Shown piece by piece: positions 36,701-48,578 of a stretch of 64,000 bases of DNA. This DNA is from Rugalucina vietnamica. Its lineage: Eukaryota; Mollusca; Bivalvia; Lucinida; Lucinidae. The DNA lies in the NCBI GenBank assembly GCA_964017185.1, contig OZ024869.1, positions 53,594,761 to 53,658,760 of the forward strand, read 5' to 3'. The position numbers and the translations under genes were made by a program. The first letter of the stretch is position 1. Every line of letters starts with the position of its first letter. The notes under the pieces are model-generated. The model was not told the DNA's origin. It ran no database searches and saw only the letters and a program-made list of their open reading frames with translations.

Positions 36701-37498
36701 ACAAAACAAGTATGCTTACTATGATCTTAATTTGACAAATCAAATAATATGCAGATTATTAAGCTGACCCGTTAAGACAGAGAAGAAACACATTCAGAAT
36801 ATCACTAGATTTTCTACATGTATGAGACCATACCAGATTTGAGCCGCCCCATGGGAAAACCAATGGGTAATGCGGTAACCGTGAAGCTGATCAGCGCCTT
36901 TGTTTTCGCTACTCGGATAGTACAATTCCTCCTCTACTTAACTCCAAAATTTCAAGCTTCTAGCCTGCTTCTGTGCTTGTACAGGCCGGTTTGTGTCGGA
37001 CCTGTTCAAAAACCACATTGTTGGCTTTCCCACGAGGCGGCTCATTTAGGAAATAAAGGGATTGCATAATCAATGTCACAATAACAAAGGTAATGATAGG
37101 GGGCATGCCATTCTTATGGAGCCCATTTGCACAGTTTCTTGCAAATAAAGGTTTTCTCATGATGTGACACATGACATCACTTTTTTATTCTACTTTTAAA
37201 CAGTCTGATTTTGTTACTTACGCTGGAATTGCATAGCTTGCTACAGTCACAGCCAAGATAGCAAAAGTTCGAACTACTTTCATCCGAGTTCCACGTAGGT
37301 AACCAGATCTTTTTATTTCTCGTTGAAACATTTCTTTCTCAAACAGTCTGATTTTGTTACTTACGCTGGAATTGCATAGCTTGCTACAGTCACAGCCAAG
37401 ATAGCAAAAACAATCTTGGTTCGAACTACTTTCATCCGAGTTCCACGTAGGTAACCAGATCTTTTTATTTCTCGTTGAAACATTTCTTTCTCAGACAT
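33642..37498 (-). CDS. Unidentified small single-pass membrane protein, two coding exons
   Basis: Two exons, 37498-37365 and 33786-33642, join in phase 2 to encode 92 residues. The N-terminus is basic (MSEKEMFQREIKRSG), one hydrophobic helix spans about residues 28-45 (IVFAILAVTVASYAIPA), and the tail is a charged probable coiled coil (DRLLKREEKRKRQNEEKMKK) ending GRSD. I do not recognise the family. Size and layout resemble small mitochondrial inner-membrane assembly factors, but that is a guess. The CAG just before ATAACAATG suggests a 5' untranslated exon further right. The intron of about 3.6 kb holds MITEs and SINE pieces. SLX4 starts about 560 bp downstream on the same strand. Confidence 0.72.
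34103..34170. repeat. Perfect palindrome in a duplicated repeat
   Basis: TTTATCCTGCTCATAAATGT, TAAAATGCCAACAATT is followed directly by its complement. It sits in a repeat (33850-34290) whose halves both contain CTCATAAATGTTAAAATGCC and AAAAAAGGTTTATAACCTCC. Confidence 0.85.
34300..34660 (-). mobile_element. SINE split by a MITE
   Basis: Minus strand halves GGAGCATGGTGGCATAGTGG and TTTGGTTCAAC lie on either side of the MITE at 34380-34614. Confidence 0.65.
34380..34614 (+). mobile_element. 240-bp MITE inserted in a SINE
   Basis: TGAGCCACCTCGTGGGAAAA to TTTTCCCATGTGGCGGCTCA. Flanking sequence on both sides (GACCTCTCGATT and TTGGAGTCTGATACTCTACC) reads as the two halves of a tRNA-like SINE. 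Confidence 0.9.
35205..35286 (-). mobile_element. tRNA-like SINE fragment
   Basis: Minus strand GGGAGTGCGATGGCCTAGTG, GTAGATCGTTGGACTCC and AGTTTGATCCCCAC fit a tRNA-like promoter. Confidence 0.65.
35585..35672. repeat. Tandem duplication of about 45 bp
   Basis: TTTATATTTATCCAAAACA followed by AGGGTACTT occurs twice. Related words at 1-90 belong to the same repeat. Confidence 0.8.
35735..36560 (+). repeat. Diverged copies of the 454-bp tandem-core family
   Basis: Starts ACCAGAGGACCAATGGTCCT and GCTCACCTGAGATC like the element at 17118, with about two diverged units (GTTGACCTTGCTGTAAAATC, CGACCATCTTGGTCATGTGA). Confidence 0.75.
36840..37044 (-). mobile_element. 240-bp MITE copy, centre reduced
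   Basis: TGAGCCGCCCCATGGGAAAA to TTTCCCACGAGGCGGCTCA, with only one half of the central palindrome. Confidence 0.88.
37198..37340 (-). pseudogene. Tandem copy of the membrane-protein exon with a 9-bp deletion
   Basis: This 143-bp segment repeats 37341-37492 almost exactly, including the GTAAGT donor and intron start. It lacks 9 bp, removing three codons (KIV) in frame at the membrane-helix start, and lacks the first ATG and any obvious acceptor. It may be a recent exon duplication or an assembly artefact from a second haplotype. Confidence 0.75.
37365..37498 (-). CDS. Small membrane protein exon 1 (start and membrane helix)
   Basis: The ATG at 37498 follows a possible acceptor. The exon carries the basic N-terminus and the hydrophobic helix and ends CCAGC before GTAAGT (phase 2). 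A near-identical tandem copy lies immediately downstream. Confidence 0.72.
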
Positions 37499-37744
37499 TG
37501 TTATCTGAAAAAAATGGTTAATATAAACTATATCAGTATACATGTACTTTAAGATACAATGGACTATCCCAGTTTCAGTTTTTAAGTAAAGCATGAGATA
37601 TCAAAACAGATTAAAACCCAGAAAGTGAAAAACAAAAAAAACAAAACAAAAAACAACAAAAAAAAACTAAATTCCTAAGACATCACATAAATTAGTCTAC
37701 ATGTTTGACGACATGCAAAAAAAAAGACAAAAAAAAAAAAAAAA

Positions 37745-38290
37745 AAAGACAAGTAGCCGAAAGCCCACGATCGCTCACCTGACAGTCAAGAAAATACAGT
37801 CACCGGACAAAAGAAAGTAGTTGTGGTTTTACCATATATCGGCATGGCGGCCATCTTGGTCATGTGACCTGGATATTTTATATACACATTGGTTCCCCCT
37901 TCCTGTAGATGCTTCATATAAAATTTGGCTTTGATTGGCCAGCGATTTCAGAGGAGAAGAGGTTTGAACATTATGGTAGTATACATGTATATTCACTAGA
38001 TCACCTTGTATACCATCGATGCAACCGAATATGTTGCGGCACAGATTGATGCAACATTTCACGAAGGTAATACGACAAGTTGACGATTATTTCAATTTTA
38101 CATGCATTAATGTGAGGATGTCTGGATCGTGAGTTTTAGGGAAAACAAATCAAGTATGCATTCAGTTTTTGCCATAAGTAGTTTGTTAAACCAGATTGGT
38201 CCTGTAAAGGCTCACCTGAGACCTGAGATATATAGCAGTAAACTTGTTCGACTAGAATGGTAATATACATGCATATAACCCCAGAGCACA
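37745..38290 (+). repeat. Broken pieces of the 454-bp family
   Basis: Fragments CGATCGCTCACCTGACAG, CATGGCGGCCATCTTGGTCA and TTGGTCCTGTAAAGGCTCAC show at least two partial insertions. Confidence 0.65.
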
Positions 38291-38499
38291 GCATGCCCAT
38301 TCACGTACTGCAATTTGTAATTCACGTACAGAAACTGCTCTGCATGCACAAAATACCTACTGCTTACGAGCAAAAACATATACAAAGAAACCCGGGCAAA
38401 GAAATAATGCACGCAGAAATTAAAATACCTGTGCGAGCGGCTTTTCAAAATGTCTAAATATACAGCTCTAACTATACACAGGTACAAACAATACGTCAC

Positions 38500-40680
38500 A
38501 AACCACGTGGTCTATAAAATACAGGTAAGTCCTGTGACTATCACATGACCTTTTCTCACTTCCCGGTGGCAAAAAAGCGACCTCAGGTCAATGACTGTGT
38601 AATGAACTGTAATGTTTTGATGTATAAAAGTGTAAAATAATGTCGAAATATTTTTCATAACGAATTAATTTCCATATTTGTTTGTTCATTAATTGATGCT
38701 GGTTTCTAGATTAGTATTATAAGTATTTAGCGTTTCTTCCCATGCGGAATTAGAAAATATGAATTTAAAAAGGTTTGCATCTCAGTCAAAAATGAGATAT
38801 TCCCACGGTATAAATCATAAATCAACGTTCAATAATTTCCGTGTTTGAATCATTTTTATTTTTTAAGTTTAATAAATACAAAAAGAAAAGCCGTCATGAT
38901 TGTTCTCTCTCTCTCTCTCTCTCTCAAGAGCCCCCTAATTTAATTTTGTTTTGCATGCGGTGAAAAAAAAAACACACAAAGAAAACTTGCATTATTTTCT
39001 AAATAAATCTAATTTATTCCCAAATTAAAATTACTTTATGTGTAGTGTATCTTTTTTTATCTACAACACTGGAATCATAATTATGACTGAACACACAAGC
39101 CGGCTGCCCTTGGGGACTGCATTAATCCCCTTATCATTCATATTGTTCCCCAAGAATGTGTCGTTTCTTTGAAGAAGGTGTCATATATAATAATTAAAGA
39201 AGCCGATTATCATGATTATGGGCATCGTAATTTGAGATAGCGTGTCATAAAAGTTAAAACTGTCTTCGGCAATAGCTGAAACCACCCTTCTTTCCGGCAA
39301 AATTGATTATTATCATTGTATAACCTTTGAATAGTTTGACATGTATTTAAACTGGATCAAGTTATATTTCATTGGGATTATTTAAATATAATGTGAGCAA
39401 GAGTTGATGTTCTTAAGAATTAAAATGTAAAAGATGGATAAAAAAGAAGAAACTTTCATTCATAAAAAGTGCTAAGATGCACTTTTATTTCTAAAAAGGT
39501 ACAAATAAGGTTGGAAAAAAGGACCAAGAACGATTTGTTTATTTATTTTATTGTTTATTACCTTTTTATTTTTTAGTCTTTTAGTCTGATTGCAGAGATT
39601 GCAGAGACATGGAGGCGTGGTTAGCGCAAATTGTTAATTAATTATAAATAATATTTAAGTTATACATATTTTTGTTCGTGCGGTTCATACATAATTTAGG
39701 GTCTTGAGACGCTAAGCACAAGAAGGTGTTAAAAATGAAATTATTTATAAAAGTGCAAACAAATCAATGAATACAAATGCACTAATGTATGTAAACAACA
39801 TTGAACCGGAAATTGTTTTGCAACCCGGAAGTGAAAGTTTCAACCACAATGCAACGCGCACTACGTCATCGAGGTCAAGGTCAAATAATGTAAACAATAA
39901 CACTGTATGTGTCTATAGCTGAAAAATTTCCATTTTTGTGTTCTAAATTAAGATTTACAGTTTTGATTGGTCAGCCAAGAATTTTAGCCAATCGATTTTC
40001 ACCGCCAGGTGGCCTGTGAGAATACTAAGACTTGCGCAATCTGAATTGTACTTTCAGTTTCACTGGGAGAAAATGATTATGATGTCCAATTCCTTAGCCT
40101 ATTTCTTTCAATTATGACCCATTCGTTTTGTTTTATTGTATGTAAAGTTGAAGGAAACTTGCTAAAGTGTTATTTTTTATTATTTCTATGCAAACAATTG
40201 ATTGATTCTGCAATTAAAAGCTAATGGGCACCCTAAAATCTGGCGCAACTTACGATCTCTGTTAACCGTACCCCACCCACTAGGCTGTATTATAGACAGC
40301 GTGATTGCTGCATTTAGTTGCAGTAGGAGTCTAAATATCAAACTTAGATAATTTCCATATATTAGCTCATTGAGCAAAATACTTTTTACAAGAGGAATTA
40401 GCATTCTAAATATTTTGTGTCATTTGAAACGTGGATTTTTGTATTTCATATTGCTTAAAATTGAAAAGCAAGTATTAGCTTTTAGAGAAAAATCTTAACC
40501 ACAAAGACATACCAATATCTGTTTTACTGAAAGCCTCAGCATTCATTGGACATCTCAGAAAAAAGGCTGGATCTCGTATTAATGCATAATGTGAGTTTTC
40601 AGTTCAAAAACATGGTGTACCCTCAAATTTTGGCCTGTACCCCCAAAATGGGGACACAAAGGGTACATGTACCCTCAGCT
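38500..40680. other. Intergenic stretch, possible promoter sequence
   Basis: No exon recognised. CACTTCCCGGTGG (38565) and AACCCGGAAGTG (39820), ETS-site-like words, could mark a promoter for the small membrane-protein gene to the left. This is weak inference. Confidence 0.25.
38905..38925. repeat. (TC)n microsatellite
   Basis: About ten CT repeats. Confidence 0.95.
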
Positions 40681-41500
40681 GAAAATTGGAGTGGGCATGC
40701 TGGAGCAGGGTCAGAGCAACCTCTGGAGTCAATTTCTTTTTTAAATCATAAAGATTCAATCCATTTGCCAATTTACTGCAAGTTTTGCCCTTCAAATGAC
40801 ATTGTAACAATTTTCCCCATGCAAATGCGTGGGCAACCTAAGTTGACCTTGCCGTAAAAAAGGTCAGGGTCATCCCAGGGTCATGATTTATACAAATTTG
40901 TAGAGCTCCATTGCCTGATGCTTCTTGCCAAGTTTCAAAATCATATGCCTTCTGGTTCTGGAGAAGAAGATTTTTAAAGGTTTTTGCTATTTATAGCCAT
41001 TGCGGCTATCTTGGTCATGTGACCTTGACCATTTATACAAATTTTCATTTCCTCTTCCTAAGGATGCTTCACATGAAGTTTGGCTTTGACTGGCCAAGCG
41101 GTTTCAGAGAAGAAGATGTTTGAATATTATGGTCATACACATGTATATAGCCCCAGGGCAGGGGCAGACAACCCTCTGAGCCCAAAATATTTTCATAAAC
41201 ATGAATATTCTGTCCATTTGCTCATTCCTAGCAAATTTTTTGCCATTAATTGACATTTTCCTATTTTTCCGATTCAAGTGCATGGGCGGCCTAAGTTGAC
41301 CTTGCAGTAAAAAAGGTCAAGGTCACCCCAGGGTCATGATTTATACAAATTTTGTAGAGCATTCAATGCCTTATGCTTCATGCCAAGTTTCAAAATCATA
41401 GGCCTTCTGGTTCTGGAGAAGATGTTTAAAGGTTTTTGCTATTTATAGCTATGGCGGCCATCTTGGTCATGTGACCTTGACCATTTATACAAACTTTCAT
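40680..41500 (+). repeat. Two diverged 454-type units
   Basis: Two tandem units with AAGTTGACCTTGCCGTAAAA, GGTCATCCCAGGGTCATGAT and GTCATGTGACCTTGACCATT. Confidence 0.72.
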
Positions 41501-41730
41501 TCACTCTTCCTAAGATGTTGATGCACCGACCTCTTTTCTACGATTTCACCTCTGAAAATTATCAGTTTGTCATTTTTCTCATCCTTCTTGCGCCTTTCTA
41601 ATTTCTTCTTCAGATTCATACTCTTAGTTCTTTCTTCTTTTGTTTGGTCTGGGGTTATAAATACTTTGCAATATTCATGGGCATAATCGTCTCCAATCTT
41701 AGTTCTAATATGAATGACCGATGACGTCAT
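41500..41730 (-). mobile_element. Probable LINE ORF1-like remnant
   Basis: A 77-codon frame reads RTKIGDDYAHEYCKVFITPD, then QTKEERTKSMNLKKKLERRK and KLIIFRGEIVEK. The order FI-PD-TKEER...LKKKL..RK...I.R resembles the C-terminal part of ORF1 proteins of CR1/L2-type LINEs. It abuts a tandem-core repeat remnant. Confidence 0.5.
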
Positions 41731-41859
41731 TCCGACCGGTCAATGCAAGAAATAATTTTATAATTGAACTATCGCATCTGCCCGGCATGCATAGATTCTT
41801 GATTCTTGAAGAGTCACGAAAGCTTGTTGGATCTTGTATACCCTCTATTTCTCAATACT

Positions 41860-41942
41860 GGCTATCCGCACGACGGTCGTGTCGTTAACGCCGCTTATCG
41901 GCACGACCGTCGTGCGGATAAGCGGTGTTATCCGCACGATAG
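41860..41942. repeat. Palindromic GC-rich CGCACGACGGTCGTG unit
   Basis: GGCTATCCGCACGACGGTCG, CTTATCGGCACGACCGTCGT and TTATCCGCACGAT form stacked palindromes. A sister unit lies at 44155-44251. Confidence 0.8.
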
Positions 41943-42074
41943 GGAAATCGACATCCAAAGGTTAAAATGTTCAGAATTGGATACATTTTAAGTTGATAAA
42001 TATTATACACTGGCTTCAAAACTGACAAATAATATTACACATGCAGGAATTTTTCACAATTTAATTAACAAAAT

Positions 42075-43698
42075 GGCAGTGGCTATTTTGCCGGACCCGG
42101 CAAAATAGCCCCTAGGAGCTATTTTGCCGGACCCGGCAAAATAGTCCCTAGGAGCTATTTTGCCGGACCCGGTAAAATAGCTATATTGGACTTATAGGCT
42201 ATTTTGCCGGACCAAATACTTATTGAAAATTTTATTTCATATTTTGTAGGGTATTCTAATCCACATTTTTGTTTTATTTATCTATTTATTTATTTGAGAT
42301 ATTTCTCAATCAATAGATTGCTTTTTGTGCCTTTTTTATGACCCAACTTTGGTAAAGTCGGAAGGGCATTTTGCCTTTGGCTTGTCTGTCTGTGTGTGTG
42401 TTGGGCTGGGTGTTTTCTGGTTGGAGTGTATGCCAGTGGGGTTGTGTGCAGAGATGTGGCTGGCTGGGTCTGTTGGTCACTTTTTTGAAACTCTGAATGG
42501 TGAATGCTAGAGTTTTGAAATTTTAAACAGACTTATAGCTGATCATGGCTAGTTCCAAGAAACTTGATCACCGACCCTGCTACCCTGGATTCCCAGATGT
42601 TCTAGTTTTTTACCTCTAGCCCCACCCCCACACATGGACCCAAGAGTCTGACACTTACAGGGTACCTACTGTCTAAGTATGAACGCTTTCTGACAAGACT
42701 TTATGGATGTAAAGATGTAGACTAACAGAAAATTTTTATGGCATCTATCATATTCTAAAGATTATACTTTTGACCTCTAGCTGCACCTTTGGGGACGGCA
42801 CCCAAGGTTTGGTGCCATGCATTAAAAGCAAACCCTACAGAGTATATATATGATTAAAATAGGAATACTTTCCTATAACCGTTTATAAGATATGAACTTA
42901 GAGAAGAAACATTAACATTGTAAATAGCATATTTTGAAGGTGACCTAGATTTTGACCTCCAACCCCACCCCCCGGCAAGGACCCTCGGATCCGAACTCAT
43001 GGATACAAAGCAAACCCTATAGGGTACCTATGGTCCAAATCTGAATTGCTTCCGATGGTTGGTTCATAAGATATACACCACTAGAGAAATTTTAACCAAA
43101 ACTTTGACATACATTATACGAATGTTCCGGAATTACAAATAAACATACGAACTAACTTACAAACGGAAAAGCAAAAGCTATATACCCGTCGGCATAAATG
43201 CCAGGGATAAAATGACATTTTGAGACAACTGAAAATTATCTGCAATACCAATGAGTGTTGATTTCTACAGAGCATATATTCTTGGGGATTATCTGTGTGT
43301 ATTCTGACTTTAATTTTCAGACCTTTTCATTACAATTTTTCTCCTTTTCTTAAGGGATTCCCATTTAAAGTGTCCCAGAATGCCAGCCATGCTCCCATTT
43401 GTATCTGAATAAAGTCTTTTATCAACATTTTCAGTATGTGTATTCTTATTTTAAAACATAATTATCTCAAATAAATAGGTGAATAAAATAAAAAAAAAAT
43501 GAAGATAAAAAAATAAATAAAAATATAAAATAAAAATTTTACTAAGTTTTTGGTCCGGCAAAATAGCCTATATGTATATTATAGCTATTTTGCCGGGTCC
43601 GGCAAAATAGCCTAAAGACAATTTTGCCTTATTTTGCCGGGTCCGGCAAAATAGCCCCTAGGAGCTATTTTGCCGGGTCCGGCAAAATAGCCACTGCC
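42075..43698. mobile_element. Element with palindromic ends and 9-bp duplication
   Basis: Flanked by the 9-bp repeat TAACAAAAT (42066-42074, 43699-43707). The ends GGCAGTGGCTATTTTGCCGG and complement extend as stacked palindromes of CTATTTTGCCGG and CCGGCAAAATAG, three on each side. A 9-bp duplication with long inverted ends suggests a Mutator-like element; this is inference. The interior shows no transposase. Confidence 0.85.
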
Positions 43699-44154
43699 TA
43701 ACAAAATTGTTATTTTGCTAAAATTGGCTTACCTGTGAATTTACCTGTATAAATCAGTCACGCGTATGCGTAAATGAGAAAGTAATCATCGTAACCTTAT
43801 ATTAAAAGAATATGGTCATCCAAAAGAATAAAAAGCCTTTGATTTCAACAATGGAGTACGGAAACATTTCAGTAATTCAATTAAAAAATGTAATGGTTGT
43901 ATTTTTCTCCGCTGTTAGAAATCTACTGTGATTCATATTAGTGATTCAGATTAGGCCTACATTAGCTGGATTAATCAAATCAAACTTAAAATAGTTTCTT
44001 ATTCATAATTAACCAAAATGTTAATTTTGAGTGTATTTCAATAGCGAAACACCTAATTAATTTATTTAATGCCAAATTAATAATTGAATACATGCGTAAG
44101 CTTGTTAGAAAATCTTATACTCCCGTTGTGCCGATAGCCAGTACCTGTAGTATT

Positions 44155-44251
44155 GGCTATCCGCACGACCGTCGGGCCAATAACGCCGCCTATCGGCATG
44201 ACCGTCGTGCGGATAACGCCGCTTATCGGCACGACCGTCGTGCGGATAGCC
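44155..44251. repeat. Second palindromic CGCACGACCGTCGTG unit
   Basis: GGCTATCCGCACGACCGTCG through TGCGGATAGCC with three ACGACCGTCGT cores. Left flanks of both units share AAGCTTGTT and a TCTT-TATAC word. Confidence 0.8.
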
Positions 44252-45073
44252 TCAGCCCTTTTTCTCTGTATGTTTTCGCGTTATCAAGTCCTGAGACATG
44301 AAAGAACAGTATGCACAACTCCATGGAACTCAACTGTTGTCTAAAAACGTAGGCTGTGGTCCTGACAGCGGACTTGTTTACTGCCAGAGTAAAAAAAAAA
44401 TATTCTGGCATCATACCCCACCCACTTTTTTCCGATAACCGGCACTAGCTGCCATCAGGAAAAGCGATATAAATATGAAAAAAGGTACCACATGATGTCA
44501 TTAGAACGTTTGTCCTTTAACCAATATTACCTCAGAGCGAAATATGCTTACAGTTCTTAATTCATGCGGAAATAAAGATCACCAAATCATAGCGAGTTTT
44601 TCTTCTTCATTCATGTCCTCTACGGGCGCTGACATTTTGACAATATTGAAGTTGAAAGCTTTCCGCCGATTGGTCCAAACTTTTCCAGTATCCAATCAAA
44701 TATCTTATTACAAGCCGGATTAATTTGATAAAAACCGTGACTTTGATCGGGTACCGGGTTTTTAGGGTGAAACGTTTCAGACCCTCTTTCATGGGGTTAT
44801 GTCCCAGTCAATGGCTTATTAATATACTTACTTACTTACTTACTGGAGATAGACGTCAAGCTAGGCATTTCTACTTAGCTAAGCAATTCTGCTTCTTAGA
44901 CGCCGATTGTCTAGTGGTGGGGGAATTTAGCCAGGGCAGTTCTCGACGTTCGGTCGGGAAATACCCTGTGAAACCACCGCGCCCCGAAGGTGACAGTTAA
45001 ACCATCGGTAAGGAACCATTGATAGGTTTTTCAACCAAGGCAGGAACCATTGATAGGTTTTTCAATAATTGAT

Positions 45074-45158
45074 AGTTTTTACTGGCGTCGCCAGTGGGAT
45101 TCGAACCTGCACGGCAGTCAGAAGCCAAACACGCTACCGACTGAGCTATCCGGGCGCC
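45074..45158 (-). mobile_element. tRNA-like SINE head
   Basis: Minus strand GCGCCCGGATAGCTCAGTCG and CAGGTTCGAATCCCACTGGC give clear A and B boxes. The acceptor ends do not pair as a mature tRNA would, so a SINE is more likely than a tRNA gene. Confidence 0.6.
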
Positions 45159-45249
45159 CTATGGTCATATAGAGACATAATCTTTTATTAAAGTTAGAAT
45201 ACCTTACTTTTTCTGTCTGATACTAACCATGTTGATACAATGAAATAAA

Positions 45250-45700
45250 ACCAGAGGATCAATGGTCCTGTAAATGCTCATCTGAGATCTATATATATTG
45301 GTGTCCTTTGTGTGTAGCCCTGCTCAAGTCAAACAGAAAACTTCTATCCATTTGCCCATTTCCACAATGTTTCCCCATTAAATGGCATTTTATCATTTTC
45401 CCACATTCAAATGCATATGTGACCTATGTTGACCTTGCCATAAAATAGGCCAAGGTCATCCCAAGGTAATGGTTTGCATAAACTTTGTAGTGCTCCATTC
45501 CTTGATGGTTCATGCCAAGTTTCAAATTCATAGGTCTTCTGGTTTGGAAGATTTTTCAAGTATTTTTGCTATTTATAGCCCTGGCAGCCATTTTGGTCAT
45601 GTGACCTGGATCATTTACATAAACATTCATTCTCCCTCTTATGAAATTTGGTTTTGAATGGCCGAGCGGTTTCAGAGTAGATACTTAAAGTACAGATGAT
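45250..45700 (+). repeat. Single diverged 454-type unit
   Basis: Starts ACCAGAGGATCAATGGTCCT and holds GTTGACCTTGCCATAAAATA and TTTTGGTCATGTGACCTGGA. Confidence 0.7.
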
Positions 45701-45999
45701 CTATCACCATATATGGCTTTTGCCCTGCTCTATCACAGCATGGTAGCTATCTATCGAGCATCAACCAAAACATGATGGCGAGGACAACAGGAAGGCAGAC
45801 AGAAGAAACAGACAATGTGAAGATTTGTTTGTTTGAGTTGCAGTTTAGCATCTCAGTCAACAGCTATGGTCATGTCGGGATGTTGCCTCCATTTTATGGG
45901 ACTTAAAATTGTACCCAAAATTAGGATGTCATGACATCCGAAAAGTGCTTCAAATATATAACTATCCAACTAATATGGCTTATATGTATAAATGGTTTG

Positions 46000-47116
46000 A
46001 CTTGAACTACTTTTCCTGAGCAGGCCTGAGCGGTTAACCAGTAATCAGATGGACTGTCAATAGCATAGAAGCTTTGCCTTAAGGCACAAGCAGCCTATTT
46101 CATTAGGCCCAAATGGGCAGAGGCCCGACAATGTGAAGATAAATCACAGCAGAACCACCATTGAATTGTCAGTAAAGAAATTATTTGAGGGCTTATATCG
46201 ATTAGTCTGCTGAGATTTAATAACAAGATTTTGTTTGGTTTTAATAGAGGCTTCCTGCAGAAGCCCATGATCAAATGCCATGAAATGTATTTCAGTTATT
46301 CATTTTGAGTATCTGGAGTTGGAAATGATTTTGAATTAATTCACACACCTAAATGTACATGTATGTATGAAATTGATCTGCTTCTTGCTAAATTCTTAAC
46401 TTAGCGAATAACCATCTATACCACATCTGTGGTGACAATAGATATATACATGTGAATTACGAGATAGGAAGATATCTATGACTCATTTGTTTAACCATGG
46501 CCGTACCAACAATGTAGTAATTTAGATACTAAAGTCTATGGTGGAATAGGCACTGTGTAATATGGTGACATGGTGAGAAAGAACTGTGCAGTCTTGAAAT
46601 CAAGTGTGTCGAATTTTGGAGTGACCTACTCTGATCTTTTATTATTATAGTTTTTGCATGTGCTCATTACTGGGCATAAGGCATAGCTGAAGTTAAATCA
46701 TGAGTATCTGAATTACGAACAAAAAAAACAAAACAATAAATATTCATCATTTTACTTGCAATGAATTTCAAAATATACATGTATGCCCAACTGTATGTGG
46801 TTGTTAGCATTTAATTTAAATTCTGAATTAATAAATCTCTTGTATTGATGCTGATTTTTTCAAATCTTTTAGAAAACTTATCATCCAAAATATTATAAAA
46901 CCAATCTATTAGCTATGGTCTGCCTTACAAAATCATAGGGTAGTATTAAAAACAATCATAATATCAAATCATTATTTATTTACACAATTAACTATACAGG
47001 ACACATGTATACAACCATACATAACATACATCATTAACACAAAAAGCTACATAACAAAAAAGTACAAACATGACAAACCAAACCAAAATGAAGATGTGTC
47101 CAGAAAAGAAATCATA
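46000..47116. other. No gene seen
   Basis: AT-rich intergenic sequence with no recognised element. Confidence 0.6.
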
Positions 47117-47359
47117 TGAGCCTGTGAGTGTGGAAACCAACGAATTGTGTTTCAGACCAGGTCCGACACAAACCGGCCTGTACAAGCACAGAAGATGGCT
47201 AGAGGCTGGATATTTTGGATTTAGAAAGAAGAGGAAATGTACTATCCGTGTAGCGAAAACAAAGGCGCTGATCAGCTTCGCAGTTACTGCGAACTGCGAA
47301 GCTGATCTGCGCCTTTTTTTCGCCTATGCAAATTGCTGGTTTTCTCATGCAAAGGCTCA
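47117..47359 (+). mobile_element. 240-bp MITE copy
   Basis: TGAGCCTGTGAGTGTGGAAA to TTTTCTCATGCAAAGGCTCA, with central GCTTCGCAGTTACTGCGAAC and a small duplication. Confidence 0.88.
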
Positions 47360-47898
47360 TATCATTTTAGTATCTACTAAAGACTGATCAGACCGATATA
47401 GTAGAGAAAGATTTGTGTCTTTGCTGGAGACTTCTTGATCTTGATTTGTTTTGTCATATTCTCGCTCAAAACATATCACAGCTATTTTACAGCATAATTT
47501 ATAGACATTAAAAATAAAGAAAAAGTTTTACGAAAATGTGAACATATAACAGACAACAAGTATATTTCATGATAAGTCGGATTGCAGTCATACCTTTAAG
47601 AGTAGTGATAATATGATAGGCAATGCCAAGGTTTCGGCTACTAAAGCATCATCAGTGACCGTATAAACTTAGAAACATGAAGCCAGTGTGAAATACTGTT
47701 ATTTTGGCAATAAACCTGTCTTCCAGCTTTTACAAGCCAATTTTGACATAAAACACAACCACAAAGCTAAAGGCTCAATATTTCTCAATCTGATATAAAA
47801 AGTACAAAAATTGTGCATACAGATATAAACAGACTTTGAAAGGTACTAATCAGTTTTTATTGCATAAATACCAGTGTCACACGATATTAACAGATATA

Positions 47899-48134
47899 TG
47901 AGCCGCATCGTGAGAAAACCGGATTTTTGCCTATGCGAAAACAAAGGCGCAGATCAGCTTCGCGGTAACCGCGAAGCTGATCAGCGCCTTTGTTTTCGCT
48001 ACTCGGATAGTACAATTCCTCTTCTACTTAAATCCGAAATTTCAAGCTTCTAGCTCTTTTCTGAGCTTGTACAGGCCGGTTTGTGTCGGACCTGGTCGGA
48101 AACCCCGAAGACCGGTTTTCTCGCGTCGCGGCTC
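47899..48134 (-). mobile_element. 240-bp MITE copy, well preserved
   Basis: TGAGCCGCATCGTGAGAAAA to TTTTCTCGCGTCGCGGCTCA with TA on both sides. Perfect centre GATCAGCTTCGCGGTAACCG and complement. Confidence 0.92.
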
Positions 48135-48427
48135 ATATATTAATGAAGAGAAAGCCATGCATTAATATGGCAATTTTCGTGAGCACATGCTATTAATACA
48201 TGGCTTTTACTTATGCTTGATACAGGGCCTCTCACAAAATTGACGTCATCCCATAACATGCATTTGATTTAACATTATATTGTGACATCATGATGACATT
48301 GAAGTCTGTCCCGAAAACAGCATTTTAAAATGTTAGCTAACATCATTTTTCCACGCCATTTTAGGTTCATGAATTTTTGCAAAATCTGGAAAAATTCTCC
48401 AAAATTTTCACATGAAATAGTTGTATA

Positions 48428-48578
48428 ATGCAATAATAACGATCAAACATGTCCTGTCTGATGCATTAGCATCTGCTGGGCCCCTTTCAGGCTCGGGTTT
48501 CAAAGCCTCCCTCAGGGCCCAGCAGATGTTAATGCATAAAAAAGTTAGAAAAACATGTTTGATCCCTATATTGCAATT
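48428..48578. repeat. Inverted repeat, imperfect
   Basis: GATCAAACATGTCC and CATTAGCATCTGCTGGGCCC pair with GGGCCCAGCAGATGTTAATG and AACATGTTTGATC. A foldback-type repeat between genes. Confidence 0.8.

Noticed and set aside
45074..45158. A functional tRNA gene
   Set aside because: A and B boxes are good but the acceptor stem does not pair as required; more likely a SINE head.
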